A stretch of 64,000 nucleotides of DNA from Isoetes taiwanensis (GCA_021234155.1 JAJEKV010000104.1:1247900-1311899), one strand, 5' to 3'. Counted from the first letter of the stretch, positions 12,775 to 24,318 are shown. Notes: generated by a model from the letters alone, not told the origin. Numbers and translations are program-made.

Positions 12775-13434
12775 AGAAATAATGTTGTCCTCGGCATTGG
12801 GGTTAGATACAAAAATAGAAAATTATATTATGAAGAAAGAGTAACTCACTGGCGGAATGGCGGTTTGCGGTTTAAGCAGAGTTGCATTCACATGATCATG
12901 ATAAAGAAAATAGTTCAAAATGAAGTCCAATACATCGAGTAACAAAGGACAAGGCAGTGGCTCGCGTAAAAGCGGAGAAGTCGGGTCCTCGGCAACCCCT
13001 CATGCATAAGCGAGGTCACGTCGCTCCAGCGGCACGCACATGACAATATGTCGGTTTATATAGATAAAATAATTAGGTTGTGGTTGAAGGACCACCTATA
13101 AATAAAAAGAAAATCTATCTACAAAGGGAACCTATCATCCGCCTATGGTTTGCCGATGTGGCAGTAAAGAATAGATCCAGAGTTCCCTAATATAAGCCGA
13201 GATGAGCGGCCTACCCACTATGCTTTCAAGCAATTGGCGGTCATGTCCACATTGTGATACCGCAGCGTCTAGGGAACAGTGATCCCATCATCGATAACTA
13301 TTATCCAAGTGCGATGCATCTACCCCTCACGCATGATTCTCGGCGGAATCAAGCCTTCAAGCTTACGTAGGCCGGGTTGATAGCATGGATTGATGGTACG
13401 ACCTTGAGGGTGGCATGAAGTCGGATAGTGCTTC

Positions 13435-14097
13435 TCAAGGTCGTTTTCCATGACCACGTGGCATCCTCGGTGGCAAGTGTTTCCACTTGACCAAGTATTG
13501 CGACATTTGGGTCCTCACAGTGCAGCATATGCCGATCAGAAGAGCTACATGCCTTATATCTAAATGCTCTTCATCATCTGAAGTAGGGTGGGTGTATCCG
13601 AATCTCCTGCGGATAAAGGGATGTGTTTGCTTTAGAGACTCACATGAAAGACCTTGTGGATCTTCAGCCAGGCGGCAAATCAGGCGATATCTTGTTCTAA
13701 CCGTTGATGATCTTTGACGGCCAGTATCGGGTGCTAGCTTTTTGCATTTACCAATCTTAAGCGACACGGTTTTGCCTTAATCTTAAAGCCAAACCGATTC
13801 ACCCACGGAAACTTCGTGGGGTTGTATCACTTTACTCTTGGCGGCTGGTCACGTAATAGGTATCCACGGACTTCTTCAACCAGCTTGCATTTCCAAAGGA
13901 GTTGTTGAAACCTCCACTTTAGAAGCGGGGTTATGCCATGTGTCGAGTGAAGCGGTGACCAACTGTAATTTATCATGAAGGGAGACATTACGGAAGTGCA
14001 CTTCATCGCATTTATAGGCAAACTTCGACCCGGATAAATATGTAATTCGGCCCATTGTTAGGATTGCTTACTCACACATAACCTGGCGCATTATCTT
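13435..14097 (-). pseudogene. Chromovirus integrase C-terminus and chromodomain remnant
   Basis: Frame fragments on the minus strand, in order, match the usual 3' end of Ty3/Gypsy pol. Around 13970-13990 is SPFMINYSW, the host-adjacent integrase C-terminal motif, followed near 13880 by VEEVRGYLL. Near 13760 is KIGKCKKLAP, the GPxKL-type tail. Near 13480 is QYLVKWKHLPP, the chromodomain core (family form: EYLVKWKGxP). The pieces lie in different frames, so several indels separate them. A chromodomain places the element among the chromoviruses. In the family it directs integration by binding modified histones. Confidence 0.75.
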
Positions 14098-15238
14098 CTA
14101 TGTCACGATTGGTACCGTCTGAGGATGATATGCCGTACTCATAGCAAGCTTGGTCTGGATGGTGGCAAAGAAGTCTTTCCAGAATGCACTTACAAATTTG
14201 GGACCCCTGTCGGAGACAATAACTCGTGGCATTCCGTGTAATCTGAAGATCTCCTTGGCGAATAGCAGAGCAGTATCAAAGGCTGTATCCGTGGTACGAC
14301 ATGGCAAGAAATGAGCCATTTTCGACAATTTGTCGACCACTACCATCAATGCATCATATCTGCGGAGAGTACGTGGGAGGCCCACAATGAAATCCATGGT
14401 TATCACTTTCCACTTAGCATTGGGCACGTCCAGGGGTTGCAACTCTCCTGGAGTCCTTAATTGCTCAGCCTTGGTTTGTTGACACACTTGACACTGCTTA
14501 ATGTACCTGGCAATGTCCTTCTTCATCGAAGGCCAAAAATAACTGGAGCGGATCTTAAAATAGGTTTTCATCAAACCCGTATGTCCAGCTATAGGGCTGT
14601 TGTGCGTGTCATGGAGAATTAGTTTACGTACTCCTGAAGTCTCAGGTACGCACAACTTATCCTTGTAATATAGCAAGTTGCCTTCACGCTCTTTATCTGT
14701 GCGAGCTTCCTTAGCCAAACTATCCCAAACATCACGGAACTCGGGATCCGTGGCCAAGGTCTGTTCTATCTGTTTCCCAAACTCACTGGTGAGTGTAGAA
14801 ATTGCATTACAATGGGTTCGGGTTACCAAGGGATGGCGTGACAATGCATCCACAACCACATTGTGTTTCCCAGGCTTATACATAATCTCAAAGTCGTACT
14901 CCTCCAGAAATTCCATCCATCTTCTCTGACGGAGATTGAGGTTTGGCTGGGTGGATAAGTAACGGAGACTCTGATGATCCGTGTCCAGTTGGAATCTTCT
15001 ACCAAGAAGGTAGTGTCTCTATATCCGCAGAGCACGGACAACGGCTAACAATTCCTGATCATGGGTAGGGTATCGCTACTCTGTTTCGTTCATTTTCTTT
15101 GAATCATAGGCAATAACCCTCCCCTCCTGCATTAGGACTCCACCGGTAGCAATTTTACTGGCATCCGTTGCTACTAGGATCATGCAATGTGAGGACTGGT
15201 GCTGATGTTAAAGCATCCTTAAGCTGCTGAAACCCTGC
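14098..15238 (-). pseudogene. RNase H and integrase part of chromovirus pol
   Basis: This continues pol after a stop at 15239. The RNase H part (about 14920-15210, minus strand) shows ATDASKIATGGVL and HDQELLAVV but has an in-frame TAG just before RYPTHDQE. An open frame of 272 codons (14916-14098) then carries the RNase H-integrase linker (KPGKHNVVVDALSRHP). Next come the zinc-binding HHCC region (GHTGLMK...CQVCQQ) and the integrase core with MDFIVGLP and VSDRGPKF. The frame breaks just after AYHPQT, before the catalytic glutamate segment. The integrase cannot be functional as read. Confidence 0.9.
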
Positions 15239-17893
15239 CTAGACTTTTGCTTTCCAATGTTCAATCCAATCCTTCACCTTCTCGTGCTTTGTGAGATTCG
15301 TTAGAGGTGCTGCAATCTTTGCAAAATCCTTAACAAATTTGCGATAATATCCTGCCAATCCCAAGAAACTTTGGACCTCTGACACATTACCAGGAATAGG
15401 CCAATCCTTGACTGCCTCTATCTTTGCCGGATCCGTAGCAATTCCCTCTGCTGAAATGACATGTCCCAAATATTCCACCTTCTGAGTGGCAAACTTGCAC
15501 TTAGAGAACTTGGCAAAGAGTTGGTGACGTCTTAACTTTTGTAGGGCCAATCGAAGATGCTGCTCATGCTCCTCCAAAGTTTTACTATAGATGAGAATGT
15601 CGTCGAAGAAAATAACAACAAAATCATCCAAGTACTGTCGGAAGACATCGTTCATTAACCGCATAAAAGTCGCGGGGGCATTAGTTAATCCAAAAGGCAT
15701 AACAGTAAACTCATAATGCCCATATCTAGTGCGAAAGGCAGATTTATGAACGTCCTCCTCCTTAATTATTATCTGATGGTATCCCGAACGTAAGTCAATC
15801 TTTAAGAAATACTTGGCCCCTTGCAACTGGTCCATAAGGTCGTCTGCTCTAGGCAAAGCATAGCGATTCTTGATGGTATGTTTATTGAGCTGCCTATAAT
15901 CAATACACATCCTCAAGGAGCCATCCTTTTTCTTAACAAAAAGGATAGGAGCGCCAAAAGGCGAAACACTAGGCCGAATAAAACCTAGGTTTAATAACTC
16001 CTGTAGTTGCTTCTTAAGCTCTGCTAACTCAGGGGGACTCATACGGTACGGGGCCTTACTGGTAGGCTTAGTACCTGGTTCCAAAGCTATCTCACATTCT
16101 ATTCCTCTAAAAGGAGGAAGCTTTTGGATCTCATCTGGAAAAAGATCGCTAAACTCTCGGAGAAGATTAGCAATGCCCTCCGGCAAGGTATCAATTACTT
16201 GCTTCTGTTTAGCATCTGACTCAATGGATGCAAGTCTAATAATGCAAAGCAACTTATCCTTACGTACAGCCTTATCTAACTGCCTAATGGTGATAGACTG
16301 CATAATAGGGTTTAGGCAGTCACCTTTAATAGTCACGCGGGCTCCGTTAGCGGCGTTGAAGGTAACTTCCCGTTTCTCGCAGTCTATATTGGCTTTCGCA
16401 GATGCCAAGAATTTCATACCAACAATCAGATCATATTTGCCAATATCCATTATCTCGGCACCCAAGGCAACTGGTGCACCTGGCAACTGCATCTTAAGGT
16501 TAATGCGACGGCCATGAGTGTGTCTGATCTTACCACTGGCTAAAGTGACGGGTTTCGGTCGGGATCTCAAAGTTTCAAGCCGCAATACTTGGGCCATTCT
16601 AGGAGAAGCAAAATTATGTGTACTACCCGTATCCATCAGAATTATAAAAGGTTTGCTGTCTACTTGACCTATGGTGGAAATAACGGCAGGCTGACTTTCA
16701 GCATTGCCGGTTTCAATGGCTGCAAGGATATGGGACTCACCGTGAATGTATTCGGGAGCCTCCTCCTCGACAGGTAGTGTCGACTCGAGATCGTCCCAAT
16801 CGAGGTCGGCCATGGCCAGCTGTGCAGTCTGTGTGACATAAGGGCAATTCTGCATGAAGTGCCCGGGCCGCATACACCTGTAACATGCCTTATCTCGGCG
16901 GAGCTGTTCTCGAGCCTCTTTGGGAATAGACTGTAAGAGGTTTTGAACTTTTTTACCGACATTGTTCGGTTTGTCGGACATGTTGAAGGTGACCTTCTTT
17001 TCCTGGCGGCCGTAAGAGTTCTGCTGAGAGGCCCCTGGACTTGGTGAACGGGGTTTGTACGGTGTGGACGGGCGTGGCTGTGAGTAAGGAGCAGGACGCG
17101 GGTACTGGTTCCTTGGTGTGTCCTCCTCGAGGCTCAATGCCTTACCCTCAGCCTCTGCAACTGATTTCAGGTCTATGGCCTTAATCATTCGTTTAATTGA
17201 TGGGGCCAACCCTTCAATGTAGCCCTCCACCGCCCTCTTTTCATTCATTCTTGGCACATACAGCCTCAAGCGCATGAATTCATCAGTGTAGGCCTGAACT
17301 GTCATACCCTTCTGCTCGAACCTGTAAAAGGTCTGGATTTGTTGGCATTTGTGCGCACGAGGCACATAATGCGACTTAAAAGCTTTTGCAAACTTCCGGA
17401 ATTTGCATCTGCTTCTATCCAGATGCTTGGCTCTGGCATAGCCCTTCCACCAAATACGGGCAGCTCCTGTAAGGTTTGTGGTGGCAACCTTTCCCGTATC
17501 CTTTTCTGTCATGCCATAGGATTTCCCAAACTCCTTCATCTCGTCCAACCAGGACTCTGCATTCAGCCCGCCTCGAGATTTCCCATCAAACTGGGCCAAT
17601 TTCCTGTTTTTCCATATGCTGGTTATGGCCGTATCAACCGTCTTACGGTACTCTTTGTCCCGACGCTTTGCATGGTCACCAGATGATCCAGACGTCTCAG
17701 AGGACACAGAAGTGGCTGATGGTGAAGATGTAGCACTATCCCTTGAGGAACTTCGATGGCGTTTGGAATGGTGCTTCCTTCGTGCGGGTACAGGGCTTGG
17801 TTCAGGTGCAAGTGGGCTGCTGGGGTGGTGGACTGGGCGGTAACGGGGGTAATTCTGGCCCATTCTCCTGCATAGTCTGCGGTGGGTTGGCAT
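15239..17893 (-). CDS. Ty3/Gypsy chromovirus gag-protease-RT polyprotein (partial)
   Basis: An 884-codon frame encodes, in order: a Ser/Arg-rich region; gag (IWWKGYA near residue 145, family retrotransposon-gag fold); a CCHC knuckle ([14 protein letters not shown], about residue 334); an aspartic protease ([10 protein letters not shown], about residue 419); and reverse transcriptase ([45 protein letters not shown] near residue 760, LGHVIS). It ends in a stop right after the start of the RNase H tether. The ATG at 17893 is probably not the natural start: the upstream frame (17894-18000) holds the more natural gag N-terminus (LTPEQELMLMKRQL) and is joined by a frameshift around 17815-17870. RT and protease motifs are intact, so the copy is only moderately old. 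Confidence 0.93.
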   Translation of the reverse strand: MPTHRRLCRRMGQNYPRYRPVHHPSSPLAPEPSPVPARRKHHSKRHRSSSRDSATSSPSATSVSSETSGSSGDHAKRRDKEYRKTVDTAITSIWKNRKLAQFDGKSRGGLNAESWLDEMKEFGKSYGMTEKDTGKVATTNLTGAARIWWKGYARAKHLDRSRCKFRKFAKAFKSHYVPRAHKCQQIQTFYRFEQKGMTVQAYTDEFMRLRLYVPRMNEKRAVEGYIEGLAPSIKRMIKAIDLKSVAEAEGKALSLEEDTPRNQYPRPAPYSQPRPSTPYKPRSPSPGASQQNSYGRQEKKVTFNMSDKPNNVGKKVQNLLQSIPKEAREQLRRDKACYRCMRPGHFMQNCPYVTQTAQLAMADLDWDDLESTLPVEEEAPEYIHGESHILAAIETGNAESQPAVISTIGQVDSKPFIILMDTGSTHNFASPRMAQVLRLETLRSRPKPVTLASGKIRHTHGRRINLKMQLPGAPVALGAEIMDIGKYDLIVGMKFLASAKANIDCEKREVTFNAANGARVTIKGDCLNPIMQSITIRQLDKAVRKDKLLCIIRLASIESDAKQKQVIDTLPEGIANLLREFSDLFPDEIQKLPPFRGIECEIALEPGTKPTSKAPYRMSPPELAELKKQLQELLNLGFIRPSVSPFGAPILFVKKKDGSLRMCIDYRQLNKHTIKNRYALPRADDLMDQLQGAKYFLKIDLRSGYHQIIIKEEDVHKSAFRTRYGHYEFTVMPFGLTNAPATFMRLMNDVFRQYLDDFVVIFFDDILIYSKTLEEHEQHLRLALQKLRRHQLFAKFSKCKFATQKVEYLGHVISAEGIATDPAKIEAVKDWPIPGNVSEVQSFLGLAGYYRKFVKDFAKIAAPLTNLTKHEKVKDWIEHWKAKV

Positions 17894-18101
17894 TCAACAC
17901 ATACGTTTGTAACTCGACTAATTGCCTCTTCATCAACATAAGTTCCTGCTCAGGTGTTAATCGACTGGCATTCGAGGGTGTTTGCCAGGCGGCATTGCGT
18001 GCAGCGTCTATATTGAGTATATATAAAAAAAAAAAAGTATAAGCAGAACTACAGTAACATGAAGTCCCACAAAGAATGTCATTTTGGATAGAAGAGTACA
18101 A
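17894..18101 (-). pseudogene. Out-of-frame gag N-terminus of the chromovirus
   Basis: A minus-strand frame from 18101 runs through AAWQTPSNASRLTPEQELML and a proline-rich stretch, overlapping the main gag-pol frame in another phase. I read it as the true gag N-terminus separated by an indel. A 12-base homopolymer run lies near 18025-18036, just upstream of this segment. Confidence 0.55.
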
Positions 18102-18256
18102 TAGGAAAGGTATTTATTATCACAGTCATTAGATTGAAAGTCATTACATTGAAAGTCACTGACAACTTAAAGTTATATCATACAGGGTAGACACTTTACA
18201 TTGAGCAATTCTTCAAGTCACACTTAACATAGAAAACAAAACTGAGTGGACCAGGC

Positions 18257-18790
18257 CTAGGGGTTCGCAAAAGGGTACAAGATAGAGTAGCGAACGCTCT
18301 CGCGTACAGCTCTCACTAACTTGTAGCGAGCCCAGGCCTGGATGATAGCAGGTTGGTAGTCGTACGTGGGGCTGATGATAAGGAGATTAAAAAGTCTCCT
18401 TAGCGCATAGAAGATCTGCCACAAGTGATCGTTGGCGTCAGCAAATGCTTCATGCCTTGTCATATCCCAATAGTCCCATGTGCGACGAAGAGTTTGCTTC
18501 AGGTCCTCAAAGGCCCGTTCTCTGAGAATGTTAATTACTTCCAACCCCTTGTCGGGATCATAGGGCTCTCCTGGCTCTAGATCTACGGGTTCCCCTACCT
18601 CGTAACCTTCATCCCATTCCGGATACTCCCCATACCGCTGGCCATAATCCTGGTCAGGCGGTCCTGGATCATGGGCAAAAGTATGCTGGTGGGTATCAAA
18701 TAAACGCGATTCAAAGTCCCGGACCCCAAGCAAAGGCGGTATGAATCGGCACTTGTTTTTCATAATCGGCCATGCAATTCGATCATACAT
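18257..18790 (-). CDS. Accessory ORF upstream of gag (unknown function)
   Basis: A clean 177-codon frame with an ATG start lies on the same strand as the chromovirus, between its repeated leader and gag. The N-terminal 13 residues come from the last unit of the ~170-bp leader repeat. Residues 45-80 are very acidic and proline-rich (GEPVDLEPGEPYDPDKGLEV). Residues 85-177 look helical and amphipathic (RAFEDLKQTLRRTWDYW, LWQIFYALRRLFNLL). There is no zinc knuckle, protease or transmembrane signature. It is not a normal part of chromovirus gag-pol. It may be an extra retrotransposon ORF, an out-of-phase gag extension, or captured sequence. I do not recognise a function. Confidence 0.55.
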   Translation of the reverse strand: MYDRIAWPIMKNKCRFIPPLLGVRDFESRLFDTHQHTFAHDPGPPDQDYGQRYGEYPEWDEGYEVGEPVDLEPGEPYDPDKGLEVINILRERAFEDLKQTLRRTWDYWDMTRHEAFADANDHLWQIFYALRRLFNLLIISPTYDYQPAIIQAWARYKLVRAVRESVRYSILYPFANP

Positions 18791-19310
18791 GAAAAATTTC
18801 AGGGCCTAATTTGGGATATTGAGTGAGCAATTAGAGAAAACCCATTTCTGCAGCAATTTTGGTAAAACAGAACAAAATTTCTTAATTCAGCCCAAATTAA
18901 GCTAAATCAGACGGGGCTTTTCAGATTTTCATAATCAGCCATGCACCCATATCCTACGTGCAAAATTTCAGAACCTAATTTGGGATATTGTGTGAGCAAT
19001 TAGAGAAAAACCATTTCCTTGGGTCTTTTGGTGGCGGTGAAGAATTTTTTAATTCAGCCCAAATTAAGCTAAATCAAATTGGGGGCTTTTCAGATTTTCA
19101 TATATCATCGGCCATGCACCCATATCCTACTTGCAAAATTTCAGAACCTAATTTGGGATATTGAGTGAAAAATTAAAGAAAAATCATTCTTACAAATGTT
19201 TTTTGTAAAAACCGCGGAGAAATCTCTTAAGTCAGCCCAATTTAAGCAAAATTAGATGGGGCTTTTAGGCTGAATATGGTCGAAATGACAATCCTACCTT
19301 GGTGGATAAG
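18761..19310 (-). repeat. ~170-bp tandem repeat in the chromovirus leader
   Basis: Units begin near 18761, 18929 and 19098. The shared CATGCA motif sits at 18771, 18940 and 19113, so the period is 169-173 bp. All units share TTTCAGxxCCTAATTTGGGA and CAGCCCAAATTAAGC-type segments. A weak fourth unit fades out after 19270. The array sits where the 5' leader of the minus-strand element should be. Confidence 0.9.
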
Positions 19311-19482
19311 TTTTATGAAAAGATATGATGGATTGAGCAACTAATTGGAGATTCACATGCCAATTTGGAGTTTGGATCATTTCTGCGCACTAGTCAGACT
19401 CCAATCTAATGAAATCGATGCTAATCGGATGGAAAATTCGAGCAATGTGGCATGATTCTTGGCTGAAGAATCCTCTTAACAA

Positions 19483-20218
19483 ATGAAGAGTGTAAAAAAA
19501 CGAACCCACCAGCACCCACGAGCACCCAAAAAAAAGCAGGTAGCAGGGGTGCTAAAAGCATGCGTCCGGACGTTTTATATGAATATAAAAAGTCATCTAG
19601 TTTTGAATGAATATAGAACATTGACATTACGAGTTGCATGTATTAAAAACCACCATTATACTGGTTTCCATCATGATTATGAATGCGAGTTACTTTTTGG
19701 GGGCCTTGTGCTGGATGACACTTCAAATTGGATCTATATTGCAAATGAGCGTGGTTGGCAAACGCCCGCTGATGCTGTTCATGGCCTTGATACTTTCTTG
19801 CAGAATGCCGCCACCTCACCAGACCCTTCAGTACACTGTCAAACTGGCTTCTGTGCTGCTCTCAAGTGCATCCTGGTCAGCTCCTTAAATCGGCAGTGTC
19901 CCATCTTTTACTGCAACCCGAATGCAAGCGTCAGTGCCTTCGGTCTCCAGACCTGCCTACTCATGGAGTGCCAGTTCGTTTCTTCGACCGCACATGCTGC
20001 CCTGGAAGACATGGTGCGCTCTCATTTCCTCATTGATGCAGATCCTGCCCTTGGGTTCAACACTCCTGCTGCTCTTCAAATCCGTCAGGATCTCATTGGC
20101 ACTTACCATAATGGTGCCCGTCCTCATTCCCGTGAAGATCACTTTCAGACTGCTGGTTTCCCGCCCTCGGAGACACTTCCTTCTTTTCTTCACTCTGAGT
20201 GTCGTTTGGTGGGGGGAG
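19483..20218 (+). pseudogene. Unidentified coding remnant, C-terminus replaced by an LTR
   Basis: An ATG-started frame of 296 codons runs to 20373, but its last ~50 codons are translated LTR sequence that begins at 20219. The genuine part (about 245 codons) has segments with natural composition, such as GLVLDDTSNWIYIANERGW and GFCAALKCILVSS. No known domain, signal peptide or membrane segment is evident. The first 20 residues are a Lys/His/Pro-rich stretch. It could be a fragment of a host gene or of an unclassified transposon. I cannot name it. Confidence 0.4.
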
Positions 20219-20346
20219 TGTTAGTCCTGTGCCTCCTGGTACAGGACTATTCATGCATACAACGGACCAAGTCAAGTCCAAGGATCCACAGCCAGGCGCG
20301 GGTCAGTCGTCAAAGGCTCAGCAAAAGACCAAGCAGCAGACCAGCA
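20219..20346 (+). mobile_element. 5' fragment of an Athila-like LTR
   Basis: The first ~128 bp of the LTR family that starts TGTTAGTCCTG are present, as at 30144, 48396 and 51223. Similarity ends near 20346. No gag or primer-binding site follows, so this is a truncated copy or a recombination breakpoint. Confidence 0.85.
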
Positions 20347-20961
20347 GGGTATCCACCTGCCATCTCATCATGATCCTGCCTCCGTGCCCTGATAGTCCTC
20401 CTATCGCCACGTGCGAGGACCTGGTCCAGGGGCGCAGGGCTCTTATCCGGAACGTGTTATCCCCCTTCCATCCACTCATGTTCTGGCTTCGCCATGCCAG
20501 CGTGGCCGAAGGCTTCATGCCCTCCTCGCGTTCGCGGGGCTCTAGACCTGTCATCACGGGCCAACGGTTCCTATTGCTGGTACAGAGACCATGGAGCATC
20601 ACCAAATATGGCGCTTCATTGCCAATTGAGTGGCCCTGTTGGCCCGCCTTTGGCATGCCTCTGCAAGGAATTTGATTAAATTACCCTTAATTCTCACCCG
20701 GACTGCTCAAGTCCACCAAATTGGCTGCGATTACGGGGTGAAGCACCTCATACAATCAGTGTAAGGCACCATCATGTTCTTAAGGCTTTAAAAAGATAAA
20801 GGGATTTTTCGTTCGAACCCCATCCATCCCCATCTTGCTTGATCCAGCATGTTCGAGCTGAAGGTAAGTGCCAACTGAGCAGGAAGTTTTCTTTTGTTTT
20901 CTTTGTTTGTTCTCCTCATGTTATTCATGTAACTAATACATGCTTGTCATCGAACTGCAGC
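20347..20961. other. No clear gene; possible intron 20862-20960
   Basis: Nothing is recognised up to 20861. A plausible intron follows: AAG|GTAAGT at 20861/20862, a T-rich stretch, and CTGCAG ending at 20960. It would join upstream sequence to the frame at 20962. Confidence 0.35.
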
Positions 20962-21283
20962 GACATGGAAGGACCCCAGTTTTGGGAGCAGCCACTATGA
21001 CATGAAGCCACCAAAAACTCCCTCTCTGCACAAGAAGAGGGAGTGCCGTGACTCTGGCGTCTCTCAATGAACTAAAGAAACAGGCTCCTTCAAGCTGAAA
21101 ATTTGTTTGGTGAAACATTCTGAGATTGCAACTGCCATTGGCTCCAACTTGAGTGAAGAGATCACTCCTGAGATTTCTGATCAGGTTCAGCATGCCAAGG
21201 ACGATCGTGATATGGTGTATTACAGTGTCACTGTGACAGAAGGGGACCGGGTGGATCTCGAGAGCCCGGTCAGCCTAGATTAA
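20962..21283 (+). pseudogene. Possible terminal exon of an unidentified gene, one in-frame stop
   Basis: After a consensus splice acceptor, one frame runs 107 codons to TAA at 21281-21283 with a single TGA after about 35 codons. The second part (GSNLSEEITPEISDQVQ, MVYYSVTVTEGDRVDLE) has a natural protein look. No domain is recognised. The internal stop suggests a decayed exon. Its link to the frame at 19483 is unproven. Confidence 0.35.
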
Positions 21284-21789
21284 GCTCCTTGTGGTGGTTG
21301 GCTTGTTCCAGCCCATCCCCGTTATGTTGTTAGCCAGTGGACTCTTATAACCTTAAACCTATAGCCTATCCCTCATGTATGCCATATAACTATGTAACTA
21401 CCTACTGCTTACTGTGGTTTTTAGTGACGGCTCCTTGGTGTCTTTTGTGTGCCTTGACTTGGCTGCACTTGAGAAGGTTCTAGGCACAGATTCTCTAAGG
21501 GTCTTTGGATCAAGACTTGCGGCATTGTTCCAAGGCCAGCTCCTGCACGATCACATGATGCTTGCACATGCTCTTTCCATTGCAAGTCGACATCTTGCAT
21601 GTTGTACCCCTTAACAACATGGTCCTCCATGTTCAGCCTTTCACACATGGTTTTTCCATTGGTTCATTTCCATTAGCTTGGTCCATTGGTTTATTTCCAT
21701 TTGCTACAGGCTGCACATTGGGAATAGCCAATCCATTGTTAATTCCAACCCCACTTGGTGGCGGGTCAAGTGGTGGTGCATGCACATAA
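21284..21789. other. No recognised gene
   Basis: Only short frames are present. Around 21655-21710 a TTCCATT...CCATTGG phrase is repeated. The stretch may include the decayed 3' end of the pogo-like element that starts at 23028 on the minus strand. Confidence 0.35.
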
Positions 21790-23028
21790 ACTTAATCCCT
21801 TGCAAACCTTGAGCCTTCTCTTCCAGGCACCACCCTTGTTGAATTGAATGTCCATATCATAGTTGCCATGAAACCTGCCTTGACATTCGACAATGTTGAA
21901 CTTGCAGAACAATGGACTGGAATATCAATTCAGCTATGTCTTTCCTCATAGGTTCAAGCCTTCCCTTTTTGACCATGTATTATGCCCTCAAAATTTTCAA
22001 TCCTTCCTTGAATGGAGCAAAGCAAGACACATCTAGTGGCTAGAGCCTATGTGATGTATGTGCAGATAATAGGGCAAAATATATTCTCGTCTCTTTGGCT
22101 ACCAAAATGACATCCAGTTCCACATGGCTATCATGCCCATCGAGCAAGATCAGATGTGGTTATTTGGGTGAGATCCCCCCAGGCACTCTAGATTAGAAGT
22201 GGGACAACCAAGACTAAAACGTTTAGTTGTCATCCAAGCTGATTGTTGCACAACTTGTCGTTCCCTCCTCACACCTTGCTATGTTGTCTTGCCTTATCTT
22301 AGTTCCCTTGAAAATGTATAGACTAGGCATTCTAAACCCTTTTGCATTGCCACCAAGAAAAAAATAGTAATCCATTCTCTCGTATTCATCACCAGCTTAG
22401 TAACCCTATTCTCTTCTTTCCTTGCAATCCTCAAACCTTTCACTTTCCCAGCTTGGATCCCGATCTCATCTGCATTCTATATTCTCGAGGGAGGAGTTAT
22501 ACTCATCATATACTTCTTTCAAGCTTGAGTAAAAAGTATCCAAGTTTTCTGAGTTCATTGCCTAGGCACATGACACCTCTAATGCAATCCTTAGAGAGAT
22601 TTTAGGATGCCTATGCTCTTCCACCATTTGGAACACCATCGAAGACTGAATTATTCCCCTTGGTCATTTTAGCAGCCCGTTCCTTCACGACGGCCAATGT
22701 CATGCCCATTCCCTATTCTCCCCTCCCTATTGCCCAATCTACCAGATCCTTTTCTTGTCCCGTTTTTAGGATCTGCATGTGTCTACCATTCTTGTGGGAA
22801 ATTCGCCCGTACAATCAATCTCTGATGGATGATTCTGGGATATTCAGATCGCCTAGATGTGTCTCTAATTGAAATGCCATTTTCATTCATCTTATCTAGA
22901 GCGTCCAACGTCTCCTCCTCCGTCCACTGGCCTCTCTTTGTTGGCTTCCTCGTCATCATAGCTGCTGATTCGCTGGACTGGAATTCCTTCTTCTTGAATT
23001 TGGGCGCAAAAATCTGCTTGCTAGTCAT
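21790..23028 (-). pseudogene. Pogo/Tigger-like (DDE_1) transposase fossil
   Basis: The minus-strand ATG at 23028 opens an 81-codon frame with a pipsqueak/CENP-B type helix-turn-helix: KRGQWTEEETLDALDKM followed by GISIRDTSRR. Further along are broken but clear DDE_1 blocks: MPSLYIFKGTKIRQ near 22330-22290, PHLILLDGHDSHVELDVI at about 22158-22105 (the second catalytic Asp lies in LDGH), and SAHTSHRL*PLDV...FAPFKEGL near 22060-21995. One stop interrupts the usual LQPLDV, and a C-terminal MRKDIAELI block follows. Known of the family: these Tc1/mariner-related cut-and-paste transposases act in the nucleus. The copy is dead, with several stops and frameshifts. No terminal repeats were identified. 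Confidence 0.82.
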
Positions 23029-23708
23029 TGTTGTTGATCTGGTGCTGCTTGATGTTGTAGCATCGATCTCTGATCATGCTTTTGTTGACACCACTGCTCT
23101 CATCTGAATCGAAGACATGGATTTAATTGTGTTCTTGGCCAAAACGAAGGATCTTCGCGCAAATTTCTCGATGCGGAACAATAACATTGATCTTCCATCT
23201 CGCTTGCATGCATTGTGGCTATGTGCGCGATGGATGGGTCCATAATAGACTCATTAAGTCACGACAACTCCCTTCCGTTCAGGGGGCTGAGAAAGTGATA
23301 TATATAGCTTTGAGATGGAGGAAGCACCAGCTTCATATCTAAGGATGCAGTCAGAGAAAGGAATGAGTCATGAGTGAGAAATCGTAGACACTCAAAGGAA
23401 AAGAGACAGATACTTGACGTTGAAGATTGAGGTTCCTTTCAACCAGCAATTGGAGGAACTCAATCCTTGGTGCATCTAAGTCAAGTGTAATTTCCTAAAT
23501 AATAGGCTCCATACATATACATGATGTGGGAGGGTGCACTGCATGGTGTGCAGTAGGCTACATTATGCAATACCCATGGGGAGGAAGGTTGCATGCTGCA
23601 AATTTTGCACGGGGAACCTTGGCGATAAAAGCGACACTAAGTTTTAGGATGGGTACAGCTGCATGGAGTGCTTCAATCTACTACATCAGCTCAGAAATTT
23701 GAAACGAA
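23029..23708. other. No recognised gene
   Basis: Short frames only. The first part may be the 5' end of the pogo-like element. Confidence 0.35.
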
Positions 23709-23902
23709 CAGAATAGAATAGAATAGTTTTTTTAACGTCCACGGAGACCAATAGGTCATGGGACCCATACAATGGGCTAGTACAATCATTACTACTAGTA
23801 TTAAAAAACCCCTGCCTCGAAAGGTTTTCAAGGGAAAAACCCTTGCAGTAATGACGATACTAGACAAGCGGAGATAATGACTACTGAGGGCTCAGTAATT
23901 GC
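23709..23902 (-). mobile_element. 5'-truncated LINE B copy with (TATTC)n tail
   Basis: On the minus strand this matches 38541-38739 almost base for base, including the GCCCTCAGTAGTCATTATC stretch and the pentamer tail (GAATA on the + strand at 23709-23726). It stops abruptly at 23902. Such 5' truncation is typical of LINE insertion by incomplete reverse transcription. Confidence 0.9.
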
Positions 23903-24318
23903 AAGAATCTGCATTCTATGCGGGGAAAATAAACCCCTTTAATGCTTGGCTACATTAGTGAGGGAAGAGAAGCCAGTTTTGGGGGGAATCCAACAACAAA
24001 AACATGTTTAATTAACTTTCTGATGGTATAGTATAATTTTTCATGGATAAACTTAAAGGAACTTTTTGTTGACATTGTGTAGTTGATAAACTTAAAGGAA
24101 CTTTTTGTTGACATAGTGTAATTTGTCTCATGGATAAATTTTAACTTTGAATTTAATAGAGAAAAATTGTCTCATGACCAAACGAATGGATAGCGTATCG
24201 ATAAGCTGCTTACATGGAGGGTTCTCATTCGATGGGAAATTTGCCTATTCTTCTATCTTGTACACTGCCCACAAAGGACCACCAATACAAATTCAGCTGG
24301 CTAATTAGAGACTCCACA
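23903..24318. other. Upstream region of the dirigent gene
   Basis: AT-rich, with no coding frame. It contains the 39-bp tandem duplication at 24046-24120. The proximal promoter of the dirigent gene must lie here. Confidence 0.5.
24046..24120. repeat. 39-bp tandem duplication
   Basis: GATAAACTTAAAGGAAC followed by TTTTTGTTGACAT occurs at 24046 and 24085. Confidence 0.9.

Noticed and set aside
13487-13717. + strand frame of 76 codons over the chromodomain remnant
   Set aside because: It is an antisense shadow; the minus strand carries the recognisable pol remnant.
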